Shown: positions 50,465 to 59,162 of the stretch, piece by piece
Position numbering within the stretch: position 1 is the stretch's first letter
How the letters are laid out: each line of letters starts with the position of its first letter
Assembly (NCBI RefSeq): GCF_900167455.1
Contig: NZ_FUWJ01000015.1
Coordinates: forward strand, 53,603 to 117,602
Reading direction: 5' to 3'
DNA: 64,000 bases
Source of the DNA: Enhydrobacter aerosaccus
Lineage (GTDB): Bacteria; Pseudomonadota; Alphaproteobacteria; Reyranellales; Reyranellaceae
Notes under the pieces: model-generated
What the model was told of the DNA's origin: nothing
The model's input: the letters and a program-made list of their open reading frames with translations, nothing else
Databases searched by the model: none
Translations under genes and position numbers: made by a program

Positions 50465-51181
50465 CTACAGGCCGAGGAAGCGGCGGAAGTCGGAGATCGG
50501 GGCCGTCACCGCCAGTGGCTGAAGCGGAAAGCAGGCGGCCAGATCGCGCAGATCGGTCTGGCGGGACAGGCGCTCGTGCAGGGTTTGCGCTGCGGCCGGC
50601 CGGACCGTTCCATGGCGATCGAGGAACTGGCCCCATAGCGGCATGTTCCGCAGCCTGCCGCCGGCGATGCGGGCGGAGGCGAGATACGTCTCGGGAAACA
50701 GCCGGCGATAGGCGGGCAGGTTGTAGAGCCAGGACACGCCGCTGACCTGCTGCACGTCCGGCCGCGTCTGCTCGACATGGGCGAGGAGCGCGCGCAATTC
50801 CTCCCGCCTGATGTCGACCCGCGCCGCGCTCAGCGGCGAGCAGGGTTCGGTGTCCCGGTTCTCGAAATGGAGGCGGACGCGACCGTCCTGATCGACTGCG
50901 TAGGAAAAGCAGCCAAAGCGGGCGACCGTGCCGGGCGGCTCACTTTCCGGGCGCCGGAGATAGAACCGGTAGGTCCAGTCCGTCGCGTCGCCGCCGCGCC
51001 TCAGCCCCTCGACATAGTCGAGCCACACCGGATGTCCGGCATCGAAGCCGCGGCCGATGCCGAGGCGCACATAGATGTTGGTGTAGTCGAGGATCGCCCG
51101 CTCGAACGCAATGCCTCCGATCGCGGCGACGCGGCGGGCAAAGCGGAGCTGAAGCTCGAAGAAGTCCTTCGGGTATCTCAC
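50465..51181 (-). CDS. Hypothetical protein
   Basis: 238 residues without signal or membrane segment. N-terminus MRYPKDFFELQLRFARRVA; centre WTYRFYLRRPESEPPG and RVRLHFENRD; then WLYNLPAYRRLFPETYLAS. The aromatic- and Arg-rich pattern recurs through the protein and suggests a compact soluble fold, but I recognise no family. A normal start ATG; convergent with the DUF1254 gene. Confidence 0.6.
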   Translation of the reverse strand: MRYPKDFFELQLRFARRVAAIGGIAFERAILDYTNIYVRLGIGRGFDAGHPVWLDYVEGLRRGGDATDWTYRFYLRRPESEPPGTVARFGCFSYAVDQDGRVRLHFENRDTEPCSPLSAARVDIRREELRALLAHVEQTRPDVQQVSGVSWLYNLPAYRRLFPETYLASARIAGGRLRNMPLWGQFLDRHGTVRPAAAQTLHERLSRQTDLRDLAACFPLQPLAVTAPISDFRRFLGL

Positions 51182-51387
51182 GGGATCGCTGTTCCGCCCA
51201 ATACTCCATGGTCCACCATCTTAGCAGCCACTGGGTGCGGTGGCGGTCCTGTCGCAGCTCACGCCGGCGAGCGAAATGACGCGTCGGGCAACAAAGTCTA
51301 TGAATGGACATGCCCGGCGACGAAGCCTCTCCCAGTCGTATCCGATGCGGCAGGGCCTGTTCCTGCACAGCGGGACGCATCGTCTGG

Positions 51388-52473
51388 ATGAGGATCCTGG
51401 CGTTGTGGCTGGCTCTCCTCGCGGCACCGACTGTCGCGTGCGCTGACGACATCCTCTTCAAGGTCGGTGTCACGACGCGGGACTTCGTGCCGGCCGAGCC
51501 TTACGACTGGCGCGGCGCCGGGACACATGTGCTGCGGACGACGATCTGGTATCCCGCCACTGCCGACGCACGCGAGGAAGCGCAATGGATCGGCCCGCCC
51601 GTCCTGCCGTTCTTCAGCGCCGGCAGCGCCGCGCGCGACGCCGCGCTGGCTCCGGGCGCTCGGCGTCCGCTCGTTCTCCTGTCTCACGGCGACGGCGACA
51701 CGGCCTCCGCGCTCGGCTGGCTCGGCACGGCTCTCGCGGCGCACGGTTACATCGTCGCCGGTGTCAACCATCCCGGCAACAATGCGCTTGAGGATTACAC
51801 CGTCGACGGGTTTGCGCTGCGGTGGTTGAGAGCCGTCGATCTCCGCGCAGTGATCGACGCGCCGCTCCGCGACCCGACGTTCGGCCCGGGAATCGATCCG
51901 GCACGCATCGGCGCTGCCGGTCATTCGCTCGGCGGCTACACCGTCATCGCCATCGCCGGCGGTATCTCCGATCCTGCGCGGCTCCAGGCATTCTGCCGCT
52001 CGCCCGCCGCCGACATCTCGTGCCGACCGCCGCCGCCGTCCTCGGAGATGCGTCAGAAAACCTTGGCGCGTCTGGAGTCCGATCCCGATTTCCGACAACG
52101 CTACGGCAAGGCCGCCATCTCCTATCGCGACCAACGGGTCCGCGCCGTGTTGGCCTTGGCGCCCGGACCGGGACCGATCTTCACACCCGACAGCCTCCGG
52201 AAGATCCAGATCCCGGTCGCGATCGTCGTCGGAAGCGCCGACCAGGTCGTGCCGGTCGCCTCCTCGGCCGGGCCGCTCGCCCAGGCCATTCCGCAGGCGA
52301 CGCTGAAAGTGTTCGAGGGCGCCGGCCACTTTGTCTTTCGCGGCAACTGCACTCTGCTGGGGCGCTGGATATTCCCGACGCCGTGCGGCGATCCGGAGGG
52401 GGTCGATCGCACCGTTGTCCATGCCGAGACGAGCGGGCTTGCGCTCGACTTCTTTGGCGCCAATCTGCCGTGA
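51388..52473 (+). CDS. Secreted alpha/beta hydrolase (PAF-acetylhydrolase-like)
   Basis: 361 residues with a signal peptide (RILALWLALLAAPTVACAD). The nucleophile elbow is GHSLGG near residue 195; an oxyanion/turn LLSHGDGDTASALGW is near 95; the acid site VVGSADQVVP and a catalytic His in GAGHFVFRGNC close the triad. Layout matches secreted PAF-acetylhydrolase/dienelactone-hydrolase relatives. Substrate unknown. ATG 51388 begins the signal peptide; earlier in-frame codons do not. Confidence 0.82.
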   Translation: MRILALWLALLAAPTVACADDILFKVGVTTRDFVPAEPYDWRGAGTHVLRTTIWYPATADAREEAQWIGPPVLPFFSAGSAARDAALAPGARRPLVLLSHGDGDTASALGWLGTALAAHGYIVAGVNHPGNNALEDYTVDGFALRWLRAVDLRAVIDAPLRDPTFGPGIDPARIGAAGHSLGGYTVIAIAGGISDPARLQAFCRSPAADISCRPPPPSSEMRQKTLARLESDPDFRQRYGKAAISYRDQRVRAVLALAPGPGPIFTPDSLRKIQIPVAIVVGSADQVVPVASSAGPLAQAIPQATLKVFEGAGHFVFRGNCTLLGRWIFPTPCGDPEGVDRTVVHAETSGLALDFFGANLP

Positions 52474-52612
52474 GTCTGCACTGAGACCCCGCGCGCGTCT
52501 CACGCAAGGCGTCATCGTCTGGTATGGTCGCCGCTCCAAAGCTGGCAGGGGGCCGCGTCGTGTATCCAGGAGCCGTATCGTCGGCATGGCGTAAGGCCGC
52601 CCGACTCGAGTC

Positions 52613-54583
52613 ATGAAGCGCAAGGTCGGCCTCTTCCTGTTGTCGGTGATCGTGCTGGTCACGCTGGCGACCACGCTGATCGTCTCGACCTCGATGTATC
52701 ATCTGGTATCGGGTCGGCAGGATCGGGAAATCCGCGGCATCGAGAGCAGCCTCAGCGACCGCTTCACGGCCTTCACCGAGATGCTGCGCGGCGAGCACAG
52801 CCGCGCCGAGGCGCATCTCGACGACGTGCTGCCGAAGATCGCGGCCGATCTCGACGCGATGGGCAAGACGCCGTCCGACCTGACCGACGCCGATCTCGAC
52901 CGGCTGGCGCGCACCTACGGCGTGCGCAACCTCTATTTCATCGATCGCGCCCACAAGGTCTTCCAGACCAATCTGCCGAGCGACAAGGGCCTGCAGTTCC
53001 CATCCGGCCGCTTCAGCGCTTTTCTCGATACGGTCTATGGCCGCGGCAAGCCGATGAGCTTCGGCATCGACATGTCGACGGTGACCGGAATCCTGCGCAC
53101 CTACGGTTACTTCGGCCCGGCCGGCAAGGACTACGTCCTCGAGGCCTCGACCGATGTGCGCGCTGACCTCGCCGACGGACCGTACGGCTGGATGTCGAAG
53201 TATTTCTTCGAGGACTTCTTCAATGATGCCCTGCGCTCCAACATCTATGTGAAGCAGGTCGACATCTTCCTGGAGACCGACGTCGGCTTCCGCTCCCTGC
53301 TCTATGCCGGCAAGGAGCTGGCGCCGGCCATCGTGCGCGAGGTCGAGCGCAACGGCCGTTACAGCGACCTCGGCCCCGATGGCCGCCTGCTCACCGTCTA
53401 CAGCCGCGACCAGTCGGCCGCCTTCGGGACGAAAGGCGGGGGCGACGGCGGCAACCCGAGCGACAACAAGGTCATCGTTCGCGAGGTCACCTACGATACC
53501 GGCCTGGCGCTCGATGCCGTCATCCATGTCATGCTGGGCGCGCTGGCCGTGCTGGTGGTGACGTTGCCGCTGCTCTACTGGATCTCGGCCCGGCTGCTGC
53601 AGAAGCAGCTTCTCGACCCGCTGTTCTCGCTGCGCGAGGAGGCGGGCGCCATCGCCGCCGGCGATCTCGACCATCCCATCGCCAATACCGACCGCCGCGA
53701 CGAGATCGGTCATCTCGCCCACAGCTTCGACCTCATGCGCGGGGCGGTGCGGCGCACCATCCTCGACCTCAAGAACACCAACCTCTCGATCGGCCGGTTC
53801 GTGCCGCATGCCTTCCTGACCCTGATCGGCAAGCCCTCGATCGTGTCGGTGCAGCTCGGCGACAACACCAACAAGGAGATGACCGTCCTGTTCTCGGACA
53901 TCCGCGGCTTCACGCGCCTGTCCGAGGCGATGACGCCCGACGAGAACTTCGCCTTCATCAATGGCTTCCTCGAAAGCATCGGGCCGGTGATCCGCCACCA
54001 CAACGGCTTCATCGACAAGTATATCGGCGACGCCATCATGGCGCTGTTCGAGCGGCCCGACGATGCTGTTGCGGCGAGCCTCGCCATGATCGATGCGCTG
54101 GACGGTTTCAACGAACGGCGCCGCGAGCGCGGCCTGGCGCCGATCTTCATCGGCATCGGCCTCAATACCGGCCCGCTGATGCTGGGCACGATCGGCGAGC
54201 GCGACCGCATGGACTGCACCGTGATCTCCGACGCCGTGAACCTCGCCTCGCGCGTCGAGCAGCTCACCAAGAACTACAATGTCAGTCCGCTGCTGTCGCA
54301 GGACACCTACGAGCGGCTCTCTGACCGCCACGCCCACGCCATCCGTCCCATCGACATCGTGATCGTGAAGGGCAAGACCCGGCCGGTGACGATCTACGAG
54401 CTGTTCGACCGCGCGCCGCCGGCCGAGCGCGAGGCCAAGGACCGGACGCGCGACCTCCTGCTCTCGGGCGTCGCCGCGCTCGACGCCGGCGACAAGGCGG
54501 CGGCGCGGCGTTGCTTCGATCAGGCCCTGGCGCTGGTCCCGGACGATCCGGCGGCGCTGCATCTTCTGAAGAAGTGCGGGTGA
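52613..54583 (+). CDS. Membrane class III adenylate/guanylate cyclase
   Basis: 656 residues. TM1 about 7-27, periplasmic sensor domain to about 298, TM2 about 300-322, HAMP about 323-375 (ending DLDHPIANTDRRDEIGHLAHSF), then the class III catalytic domain about 415-570. Metal Asp residues are in LFSDIRGFT (near 425) and YIGDAIMAL (near 470), and the adenine-selecting region is NTGPLMLGTIGERDRM. A C-terminal tail LLLSGVAALDAGDKAAA RRC resembles one TPR. It should make cAMP in response to a periplasmic signal. Single gene. Confidence 0.9.
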   Translation: MKRKVGLFLLSVIVLVTLATTLIVSTSMYHLVSGRQDREIRGIESSLSDRFTAFTEMLRGEHSRAEAHLDDVLPKIAADLDAMGKTPSDLTDADLDRLARTYGVRNLYFIDRAHKVFQTNLPSDKGLQFPSGRFSAFLDTVYGRGKPMSFGIDMSTVTGILRTYGYFGPAGKDYVLEASTDVRADLADGPYGWMSKYFFEDFFNDALRSNIYVKQVDIFLETDVGFRSLLYAGKELAPAIVREVERNGRYSDLGPDGRLLTVYSRDQSAAFGTKGGGDGGNPSDNKVIVREVTYDTGLALDAVIHVMLGALAVLVVTLPLLYWISARLLQKQLLDPLFSLREEAGAIAAGDLDHPIANTDRRDEIGHLAHSFDLMRGAVRRTILDLKNTNLSIGRFVPHAFLTLIGKPSIVSVQLGDNTNKEMTVLFSDIRGFTRLSEAMTPDENFAFINGFLESIGPVIRHHNGFIDKYIGDAIMALFERPDDAVAASLAMIDALDGFNERRRERGLAPIFIGIGLNTGPLMLGTIGERDRMDCTVISDAVNLASRVEQLTKNYNVSPLLSQDTYERLSDRHAHAIRPIDIVIVKGKTRPVTIYELFDRAPPAEREAKDRTRDLLLSGVAALDAGDKAAARRCFDQALALVPDDPAALHLLKKCG

Positions 54584-54603
54584 AGGGCTGTACCAGCGTC
54601 TTG

Positions 54604-54629
54604 CCGGACCGCGGGCCTCCGGCCCGCTC
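54604..54629. repeat. R6 palindromic repeat, single unit
   Basis: CCGGACCGCGGGCCTCCGGC CCGCTC, a hairpin of the R6 family between the cyclase and the hypothetical gene. It is followed by a second small dyad around 54672 that overlaps the next gene's 3' end. Confidence 0.55.
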
Positions 54630-54679
54630 AGGCGATAATGGGGTATGGTCCCATTGTAGGGATGCGGGTCTTCTCGCCC

Positions 54680-55357
54680 CTATGGGGCGGGCGATACGGT
54701 GGTCGAGCCGTTGAGCCAGGCGACGGTGTCGTTGATGGTGGCGACAGGGACGAAGAAGCTCTTCGCGTCCAAGTGACTGAATTTCCGTCCGCGCCAGCTG
54801 AATTGAATGGCCACCAGCGTGTTCTTGAGCGCGAAAAGCTTGGCGACGGAGATTTCCCCGACGCCGTCTCCGTATCCAACGGTCCTATTCCCGGCGGCCG
54901 TGTTGCCGCAAAGGATCACGACAACCGCCGTCGTCTTGTCCTCGGAGATCAGCTGTTGACCCGCGTTTCCCTTGTCACATGCCGCCGAGTACGGGGACGT
55001 GAAGAGGCCCAAGGCCTGTCGCATGCCGAGCTTGGGAACCTCGGGCGATTGCATGCCGGTGATCTTCAACATCTGCGTCCAGTTCTGCAGCGTCTCCTTC
55101 GGGCTGATTTGCTCGAGCGAATAGGTATTGCCGCGCTGAAGCGGAAAACTGGTGTTGGCGTTCAACGGATCACTGGAGCGGGCCACCCATGGCGGAACGG
55201 GATAGATCACGACGGCATCGAATACACGGACAGTCTGTGACATGGGCAGACCGGCCAGACCGGACTTGGTCTGCGACCAGCCTGCGCCGGGAAACGAGAG
55301 CGCCAGAAGGCCGAGGAGGGCGCCGACCTGTAGTCGCGTACAGAAGATATTCAACAT
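54680..55357 (-). CDS. Hypothetical secreted protein
   Basis: 225 residues from ATG 55357. A hydrophobic signal (VGALLGLLALSFPGAGWS) ends near residue 30 with a plausible cleavage before QTKS. The mature part has Cys pairs (SAACDKG, VVILCGN) and alternating strand pattern (VRVFDAVVIYPVPPW). No family was recognised. An in-frame GTG at 55384 is an alternative start. It ends 96 bp from the cyclase stop, convergent. Confidence 0.6.
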   Translation of the reverse strand: MLNIFCTRLQVGALLGLLALSFPGAGWSQTKSGLAGLPMSQTVRVFDAVVIYPVPPWVARSSDPLNANTSFPLQRGNTYSLEQISPKETLQNWTQMLKITGMQSPEVPKLGMRQALGLFTSPYSAACDKGNAGQQLISEDKTTAVVVILCGNTAAGNRTVGYGDGVGEISVAKLFALKNTLVAIQFSWRGRKFSHLDAKSFFVPVATINDTVAWLNGSTTVSPAP

Positions 55358-55424
55358 TGGGTTGTAGGATATCTTCTGGCACACGCCGTGTCATCCATGC
55401 CGGGGTAGGGGCGACGGAGCACTG

Positions 55425-55567
55425 CTGATTTCTCGATCCACGACCCTCGTCTCGAGTTCGCATCGACGAACCCGGACAGAGTGGCCCTTGAAAACTTCGA
55501 ACCAGAAGCATTCCCGTCTGCGCAGTCGAACTGCGAGAGGCCGACAAAAGCTGGCTGAATTCGTCTG
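55425..55567 (+). pseudogene. Decayed duplicate of the gene at 56821-57060
   Basis: Clear nucleotide similarity to 56757-56905 over about 140 bp: shared blocks GACGAACCCGGACA, AACCAGAAGCATTC, CGTCTGCGCAGT and GCTGGCTGAATTCGTC. One extra C in AGTCGAACTG shifts the frame after LRS, so the reading frame is lost. The copy is truncated on the right, where the desaturase gene begins. Confidence 0.7.
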
Positions 55568-55606
55568 GGCTGTCGTAGCTTTCACTATGCGATTGTAAAT
55601 GGTCGT

Positions 55607-56635
55607 GTGGATCACCACTTTCGCCAAGTGGACACATTAATCGGCGACATTCGTCGCACCGTCGCCTCCTTTGCCCGTCCGGATCTCCGGAAGGGCATTC
55701 TCCAACTCTTTACCTCGTTCGGTCCTTTTCTCGCCGCCTGCGCGGCGATGTATCTCGTCTATCCGATTGCTCCGCTGCTTTCGCTCGCCCTGGCCGTGCC
55801 GACCGGTGCCCTGCTGGTGCGCGTCTTCATCGTGCAGCACGACTGCGGCCACAGCTCGTTCTTTGCCTCCAACTGGGCCAATGTCGTCGTCGGCCGGGTG
55901 TGCAGCGTGGTGACGCTGACGCCCTTCGCCAACTGGGCGCGCCAGCACAGCATGCATCACGGCAACTGGAACAACCTCGACCGCCGTGCGGGCAGCGACC
56001 TCTACTCGGCCTGCCTCACCGTGCGCGAGTACGAGGCGATGACACCCTGGAAGCGATGGCTCTATCGTCTGCCGCGTCACCCCTTGATCGCCAACCTGAT
56101 ATTGCCGCCGTTGGTGTTCGTCGTGCTGTATCGACTGCCGTTCGACACGCCCCGCACCTGGAAGCGCGAATGGCGGTCGGTATGGCTCACCAATGCGGCG
56201 ATCCTTGCGATCTTCGGCGCCCTGGTGCTGGCAGTGGGCTGGCGCCAGGTCCTGCTGATCCATTTGCCGATCATGGTCGTGGCCTCGATCCTGGGCGTCT
56301 GGCTGTTCTCGCTCCAGCACCGCTTCGAGAGCACGTACTGGGCGCGGCGGGCCGACTGGAGTCCGTTCGAGGCGGCGATGCGCGGGTCGTCCTGGTTCGC
56401 TCTGCCGCGGGTCCTGCACTGGCTCACGGGCAATATCGGCTTCCACCATATCCACCATCTCAATACGCGCGTGCCGAACTACCGGTTGAGCTCGGCGCAC
56501 GAAGCCATCCGTCCGTTGTACCGGGTACAGCCGCTCAGCCTGATGGGTGGCTTGCGCGCGCCCTGGCTGACCTTGTGGGACGAGGCGACCGGCCGGCTGG
56601 TGCGCTTCCGGGACGTCCGGCCGCAATCGGCCTGA
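55607..56635 (+). CDS. Fatty acid desaturase
   Basis: 342-residue di-iron membrane enzyme. The three His boxes are HDCGHSSFF (about 84-92), HSMHHGNW (about 119-126) and HHIHHLN (about 280-286), as required. About four spans. It introduces a double bond in a membrane acyl chain (or a related substrate). GTG 55607 is the start. It lies between the duplicated small gene and its pseudogene copy, so it may have been inserted or the flanks duplicated. Confidence 0.9.
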   Translation: MDHHFRQVDTLIGDIRRTVASFARPDLRKGILQLFTSFGPFLAACAAMYLVYPIAPLLSLALAVPTGALLVRVFIVQHDCGHSSFFASNWANVVVGRVCSVVTLTPFANWARQHSMHHGNWNNLDRRAGSDLYSACLTVREYEAMTPWKRWLYRLPRHPLIANLILPPLVFVVLYRLPFDTPRTWKREWRSVWLTNAAILAIFGALVLAVGWRQVLLIHLPIMVVASILGVWLFSLQHRFESTYWARRADWSPFEAAMRGSSWFALPRVLHWLTGNIGFHHIHHLNTRVPNYRLSSAHEAIRPLYRVQPLSLMGGLRAPWLTLWDEATGRLVRFRDVRPQSA

Positions 56636-56820
56636 ACGGTCCCATCCGGATCCAGCTTTGGTTGGGGGCGCCTTCGCGGTCGTATTGGACGCGGAAAGCC
56701 CGACGGTATAGACGTCTGTGCATCATCGCCCCAGTTTTTCCTGCGGCGGCACGCCAGCCATTCTCGATTCACGACGCTCGTCGCGAGCCCGCGACGACGA
56801 ACCCGGACATATGGTGGTCC

Positions 56821-57060
56821 TTGGAAACTTTGAACCAGAAGCATTCTCGTCTGCGCAGTGAACTGCAGGAGGCCTACAGAGGCTGGCTGAATTCGTCCCC
56901 GGAGGCGCGCGAGCTCGCCGTCGGCCACGAGCCTCGGATCGATATCGCCGGATATCCGGACGCCAATACCGCCGAGTGGTTCGCGTACCTGGCCGCGAAG
57001 TCGCGCCTGGTGAAGGCCTATGCCGAACGCGCGGACCTGCAAAAGCGGTTGGAGGCCTGA
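56821..57060 (+). CDS. Small hypothetical protein with intact relative of the 55425 pseudogene
   Basis: About 79 residues from TTG 56821 (LETLNQKHSRLRSELQEAY, a helical, charged start) to LQKRLEA. The frame is open upstream, so the true start may be earlier. The predicted structure is helical and soluble. Function unknown. It lies 4 bp before the next small gene, which suggests co-translation. A decayed duplicate lies 1.3 kb upstream. Confidence 0.6.
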   Translation: METLNQKHSRLRSELQEAYRGWLNSSPEARELAVGHEPRIDIAGYPDANTAEWFAYLAAKSRLVKAYAERADLQKRLEA

Positions 57061-57064
57061 GAGC

Positions 57065-57259
57065 ATGAGCAGCGAGAGATCCGGCAAGGATACTTCGGGC
57101 AAGCACATGGTGTGGGCCAAAGGCCCCGATGCGGGCGCCGAAATCGGCCTCGGCTACTCCAGCCTGACCGAAGCACAGGCGGAGGCGGAAAAGCTCGAGC
57201 AGCGGGGATACACGATCCTGCGGATCAGCCCCATCACGCTGCCCAAGCCCAATTCATAA
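57065..57259 (+). CDS. Small hypothetical protein (64 aa)
   Basis: MSSERSGKDTSGKHMVWAKG, then YSSLTEAQAEAEKLEQRGY and TILRISPITLP: a compact beta-alpha-beta-like unit, resembling small DUF2188-type proteins, though I am not sure of the family. ATG 57065 lies 4 bp after the upstream stop; the two form a small operon. Confidence 0.55.
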   Translation: MSSERSGKDTSGKHMVWAKGPDAGAEIGLGYSSLTEAQAEAEKLEQRGYTILRISPITLPKPNS

Positions 57260-57394
57260 CCGGCAGACGCGCCGACCGGCCTGGCGCATCTCGGCCACGA
57301 TGCGCCAACGGCGGATTTCGTTCTTCGCTGTGCAATAAGTCGATTACGGTTAGGAGCATCCTCCCGATGCCGAACCAGAGATCGAGGCACAACG

Positions 57395-57844
57395 ATGAGC
57401 AGATCGGCCAATCTCATCGAAAGGCGGGTTGCTGCGGCGCGCGCAGGCATCAATCCCTACGTGATATGCCGAATGACGTCCGGTTGGCTGGTGATCGGGG
57501 ACGTTCAGCCTCTGCCGGGTTACTGCGTCCTTCTCGCCGACCCGGTGGTCGAGAGTCTCAACTCCCTGGACGTTGCCGACCGCATACAATACTCGCTCGA
57601 CACGATCCGAGTCGGCGACGCTTTGCTGGCGGCGACCGATGCCTGGCGCATCAACTACGAGACGCTGGGGAACAGCGAACCCGCGCTGCATACCCACATC
57701 ATTCCCCGCTATCGTTGGGAACCCGATGAACGGCGCGGTCGGCCGGCGTGGGTCGGCTACGAGTGGAAGACGTCCCGGAAATTCGATCCTTCCAGCGATG
57801 CTCCCTTCGTCGAGCGGATGCGGGCGCTGCTCCTCGCTCAGTGA
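57395..57844 (+). CDS. HIT-family nucleotide-binding protein
   Basis: 149 residues of the histidine-triad superfamily. The motif LHTHIIPRY near residue 97 has the first two His in the HxHxx pattern but Arg in place of the third, so catalysis may be altered. The fold's WLVIGDVQPLPGYCVLL strand is conserved. Likely binds or hydrolyses a nucleotide ester. Single gene; start ATG 57395. Confidence 0.75.
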   Translation: MSRSANLIERRVAAARAGINPYVICRMTSGWLVIGDVQPLPGYCVLLADPVVESLNSLDVADRIQYSLDTIRVGDALLAATDAWRINYETLGNSEPALHTHIIPRYRWEPDERRGRPAWVGYEWKTSRKFDPSSDAPFVERMRALLLAQ

Positions 57845-57905
57845 AGAGGGGCGACATACACTCTGGGACGGCAGGTCGACGAGCCCGAATTCGCTGCCAC
57901 GCCGG

Positions 57906-58988
57906 CTACAGCGTCACCTGCTGGATGCCGCCGCGCACGCGGCCGGCTTCGACGCTCTGCCACAGCACCTTGTGGTCCTCGGGCAGGGGACGGTTATTGG
58001 GCATGCTGAGCCACAGCCGCAGCAGCAGCCGGTCGTGGCCGCTCGCGGCATCGTCCTCGAACGGCGTGCGGCCGTGATAGGTGACGTGGCTGTTGATGAG
58101 CTGCAGGTCGCCGGGCTCCAGCGTCATCTCGAAGCAGAGTTCCTCGGCCGCCGCCATCAGGGCGTCGATCGCTTCCTTCTGTTTGTCGGTGAGCTTGGGC
58201 ACGCCGGGCGCCATCTGCGCCGCCTCGATGAAGGTGAGCGAATAGTGCGAGGTGAACTTGCCGTCGCGCAGGCCGAAGATCGGCAGCGGATAGGCGGTCT
58301 CCTTGGTCGTGCCTTCCTCGCCGAAGCGGCTGCGCCAGTAGACGCCGAACAGTTCCTCCAGCAGGTCGGGCCGGCGCTCGAGCAGCAGGTTGTGGATCGC
58401 GGGCGTCGAGGCGAGCTTGCTGACGCCGCCGGCGCGCGCCTGGCGCACGCATAGGAGAGCCACCACGTCGGTGCGGTCGGTGTGGAAGCGCAGGCCGCCG
58501 TTGGTCAGCGTGCGGGCGTAGGAGGAGAGGAAGGTCGTGCCCTTCTGCGCGTCCTGGATCTGGCCACCCTCGATCTGGCCACCCTCGATCTGGCCATAGG
58601 TGCGGCCGACATGGGCGCCCTCGTCGCGAATCGCGCGCATCAGCTCGCCGGTCCGGTTCTGGAACACCGGCGTGCCGATATGCGTGCCGAGGCCGAAGTA
58701 AAGGCGCCGCAGATCCTCCTCGTCATAGCGATCGACCGGAAAGCCGCGCAGCTTGAGGATGCCGCAGCCATTCTCCAGCTCGTCGGCGATGTCGTCGCAC
58801 AGATCGTCGAGCGTCGGCAGCGGGAAGTCGTCGCGCGTGATCTCGTGCCAAGGCATGCCTGCGACGGCCTTCAGGGCGGCATCGAGTTCCTCGACGGCCT
58901 CGGCGGTGAGGGTGCGGATCCAGCGATCGGACGTCCGGATGTCCTTGCCCTCCCAGACGGAGGGACCGGTGAGCGGTGTGCGAGTCAT
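57906..58988 (-). CDS. TauD/TfdA-family Fe(II)/2-oxoglutarate dioxygenase
   Basis: 360 residues. The iron triad is visible: FHTDRTD (His and Asp near residue 168) and NSHVTYHGRTPF (distal His near residue 300), with an Arg for 2-oxoglutarate in LLLRLWLS. The N-terminal part (about 1-130) is longer than in TauD itself. Near residue 135 is a tandem duplication (EGGQIEGGQIQ) from a 15-bp repeat at 58557-58595. Substrate unknown; it would hydroxylate or desulfonate a small organic compound. Confidence 0.87.
   Translation of the reverse strand: MTRTPLTGPSVWEGKDIRTSDRWIRTLTAEAVEELDAALKAVAGMPWHEITRDDFPLPTLDDLCDDIADELENGCGILKLRGFPVDRYDEEDLRRLYFGLGTHIGTPVFQNRTGELMRAIRDEGAHVGRTYGQIEGGQIEGGQIQDAQKGTTFLSSYARTLTNGGLRFHTDRTDVVALLCVRQARAGGVSKLASTPAIHNLLLERRPDLLEELFGVYWRSRFGEEGTTKETAYPLPIFGLRDGKFTSHYSLTFIEAAQMAPGVPKLTDKQKEAIDALMAAAEELCFEMTLEPGDLQLINSHVTYHGRTPFEDDAASGHDRLLLRLWLSMPNNRPLPEDHKVLWQSVEAGRVRGGIQQVTL
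58557..58595. repeat. 15-bp tandem repeat within the dioxygenase gene
   Basis: GATCTGGCCACCCTC occurs twice in full plus nine bases of a third copy. In the protein it gives IEGGQ twice. Being 15 bp it keeps the frame; the copy number may vary between strains. Confidence 0.8.
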
Positions 58989-59010
58989 GATCGAACGTTA
59001 GCACATCTCG

Positions 59011-59114
59011 CCGGACCGTGGGCCTTGCGCCCGCTCATGAGGCGGGCCGGAGGCCCACGGTCCCGGAAGACCGCTCATCGGACCGCGGGCTTCCAGCCCG
59101 CATCATGCGGGCCG
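59011..59114. repeat. R6 palindromic repeat cluster
   Basis: CCGGACCGTGGGCCTTGCGC, CATGAGGCGGGCCGGAGGCC, then CGGACCGCGGGCTTCCAGCC and CATCATGCGGGCCGGGGG: three or four R6 arms in alternating orientation in the divergent gap between the dioxygenase and methyltransferase genes. Confidence 0.65.
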
Positions 59115-59162
59115 GGGGCGATATGCTAGTCTTGCGCGCAATAAAGGAATGGGAGGTGGGCG

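Noticed and set aside
52181..54562. A nearly 800-codon minus-strand frame opposite the cyclase
   Set aside because: Antisense to a gene with full cyclase and HAMP motifs; no recognisable domain of its own.
58557..58595. Possible CRISPR-like repeat
   Set aside because: Only 2.6 head-to-tail copies with no spacers, inside a coding sequence.
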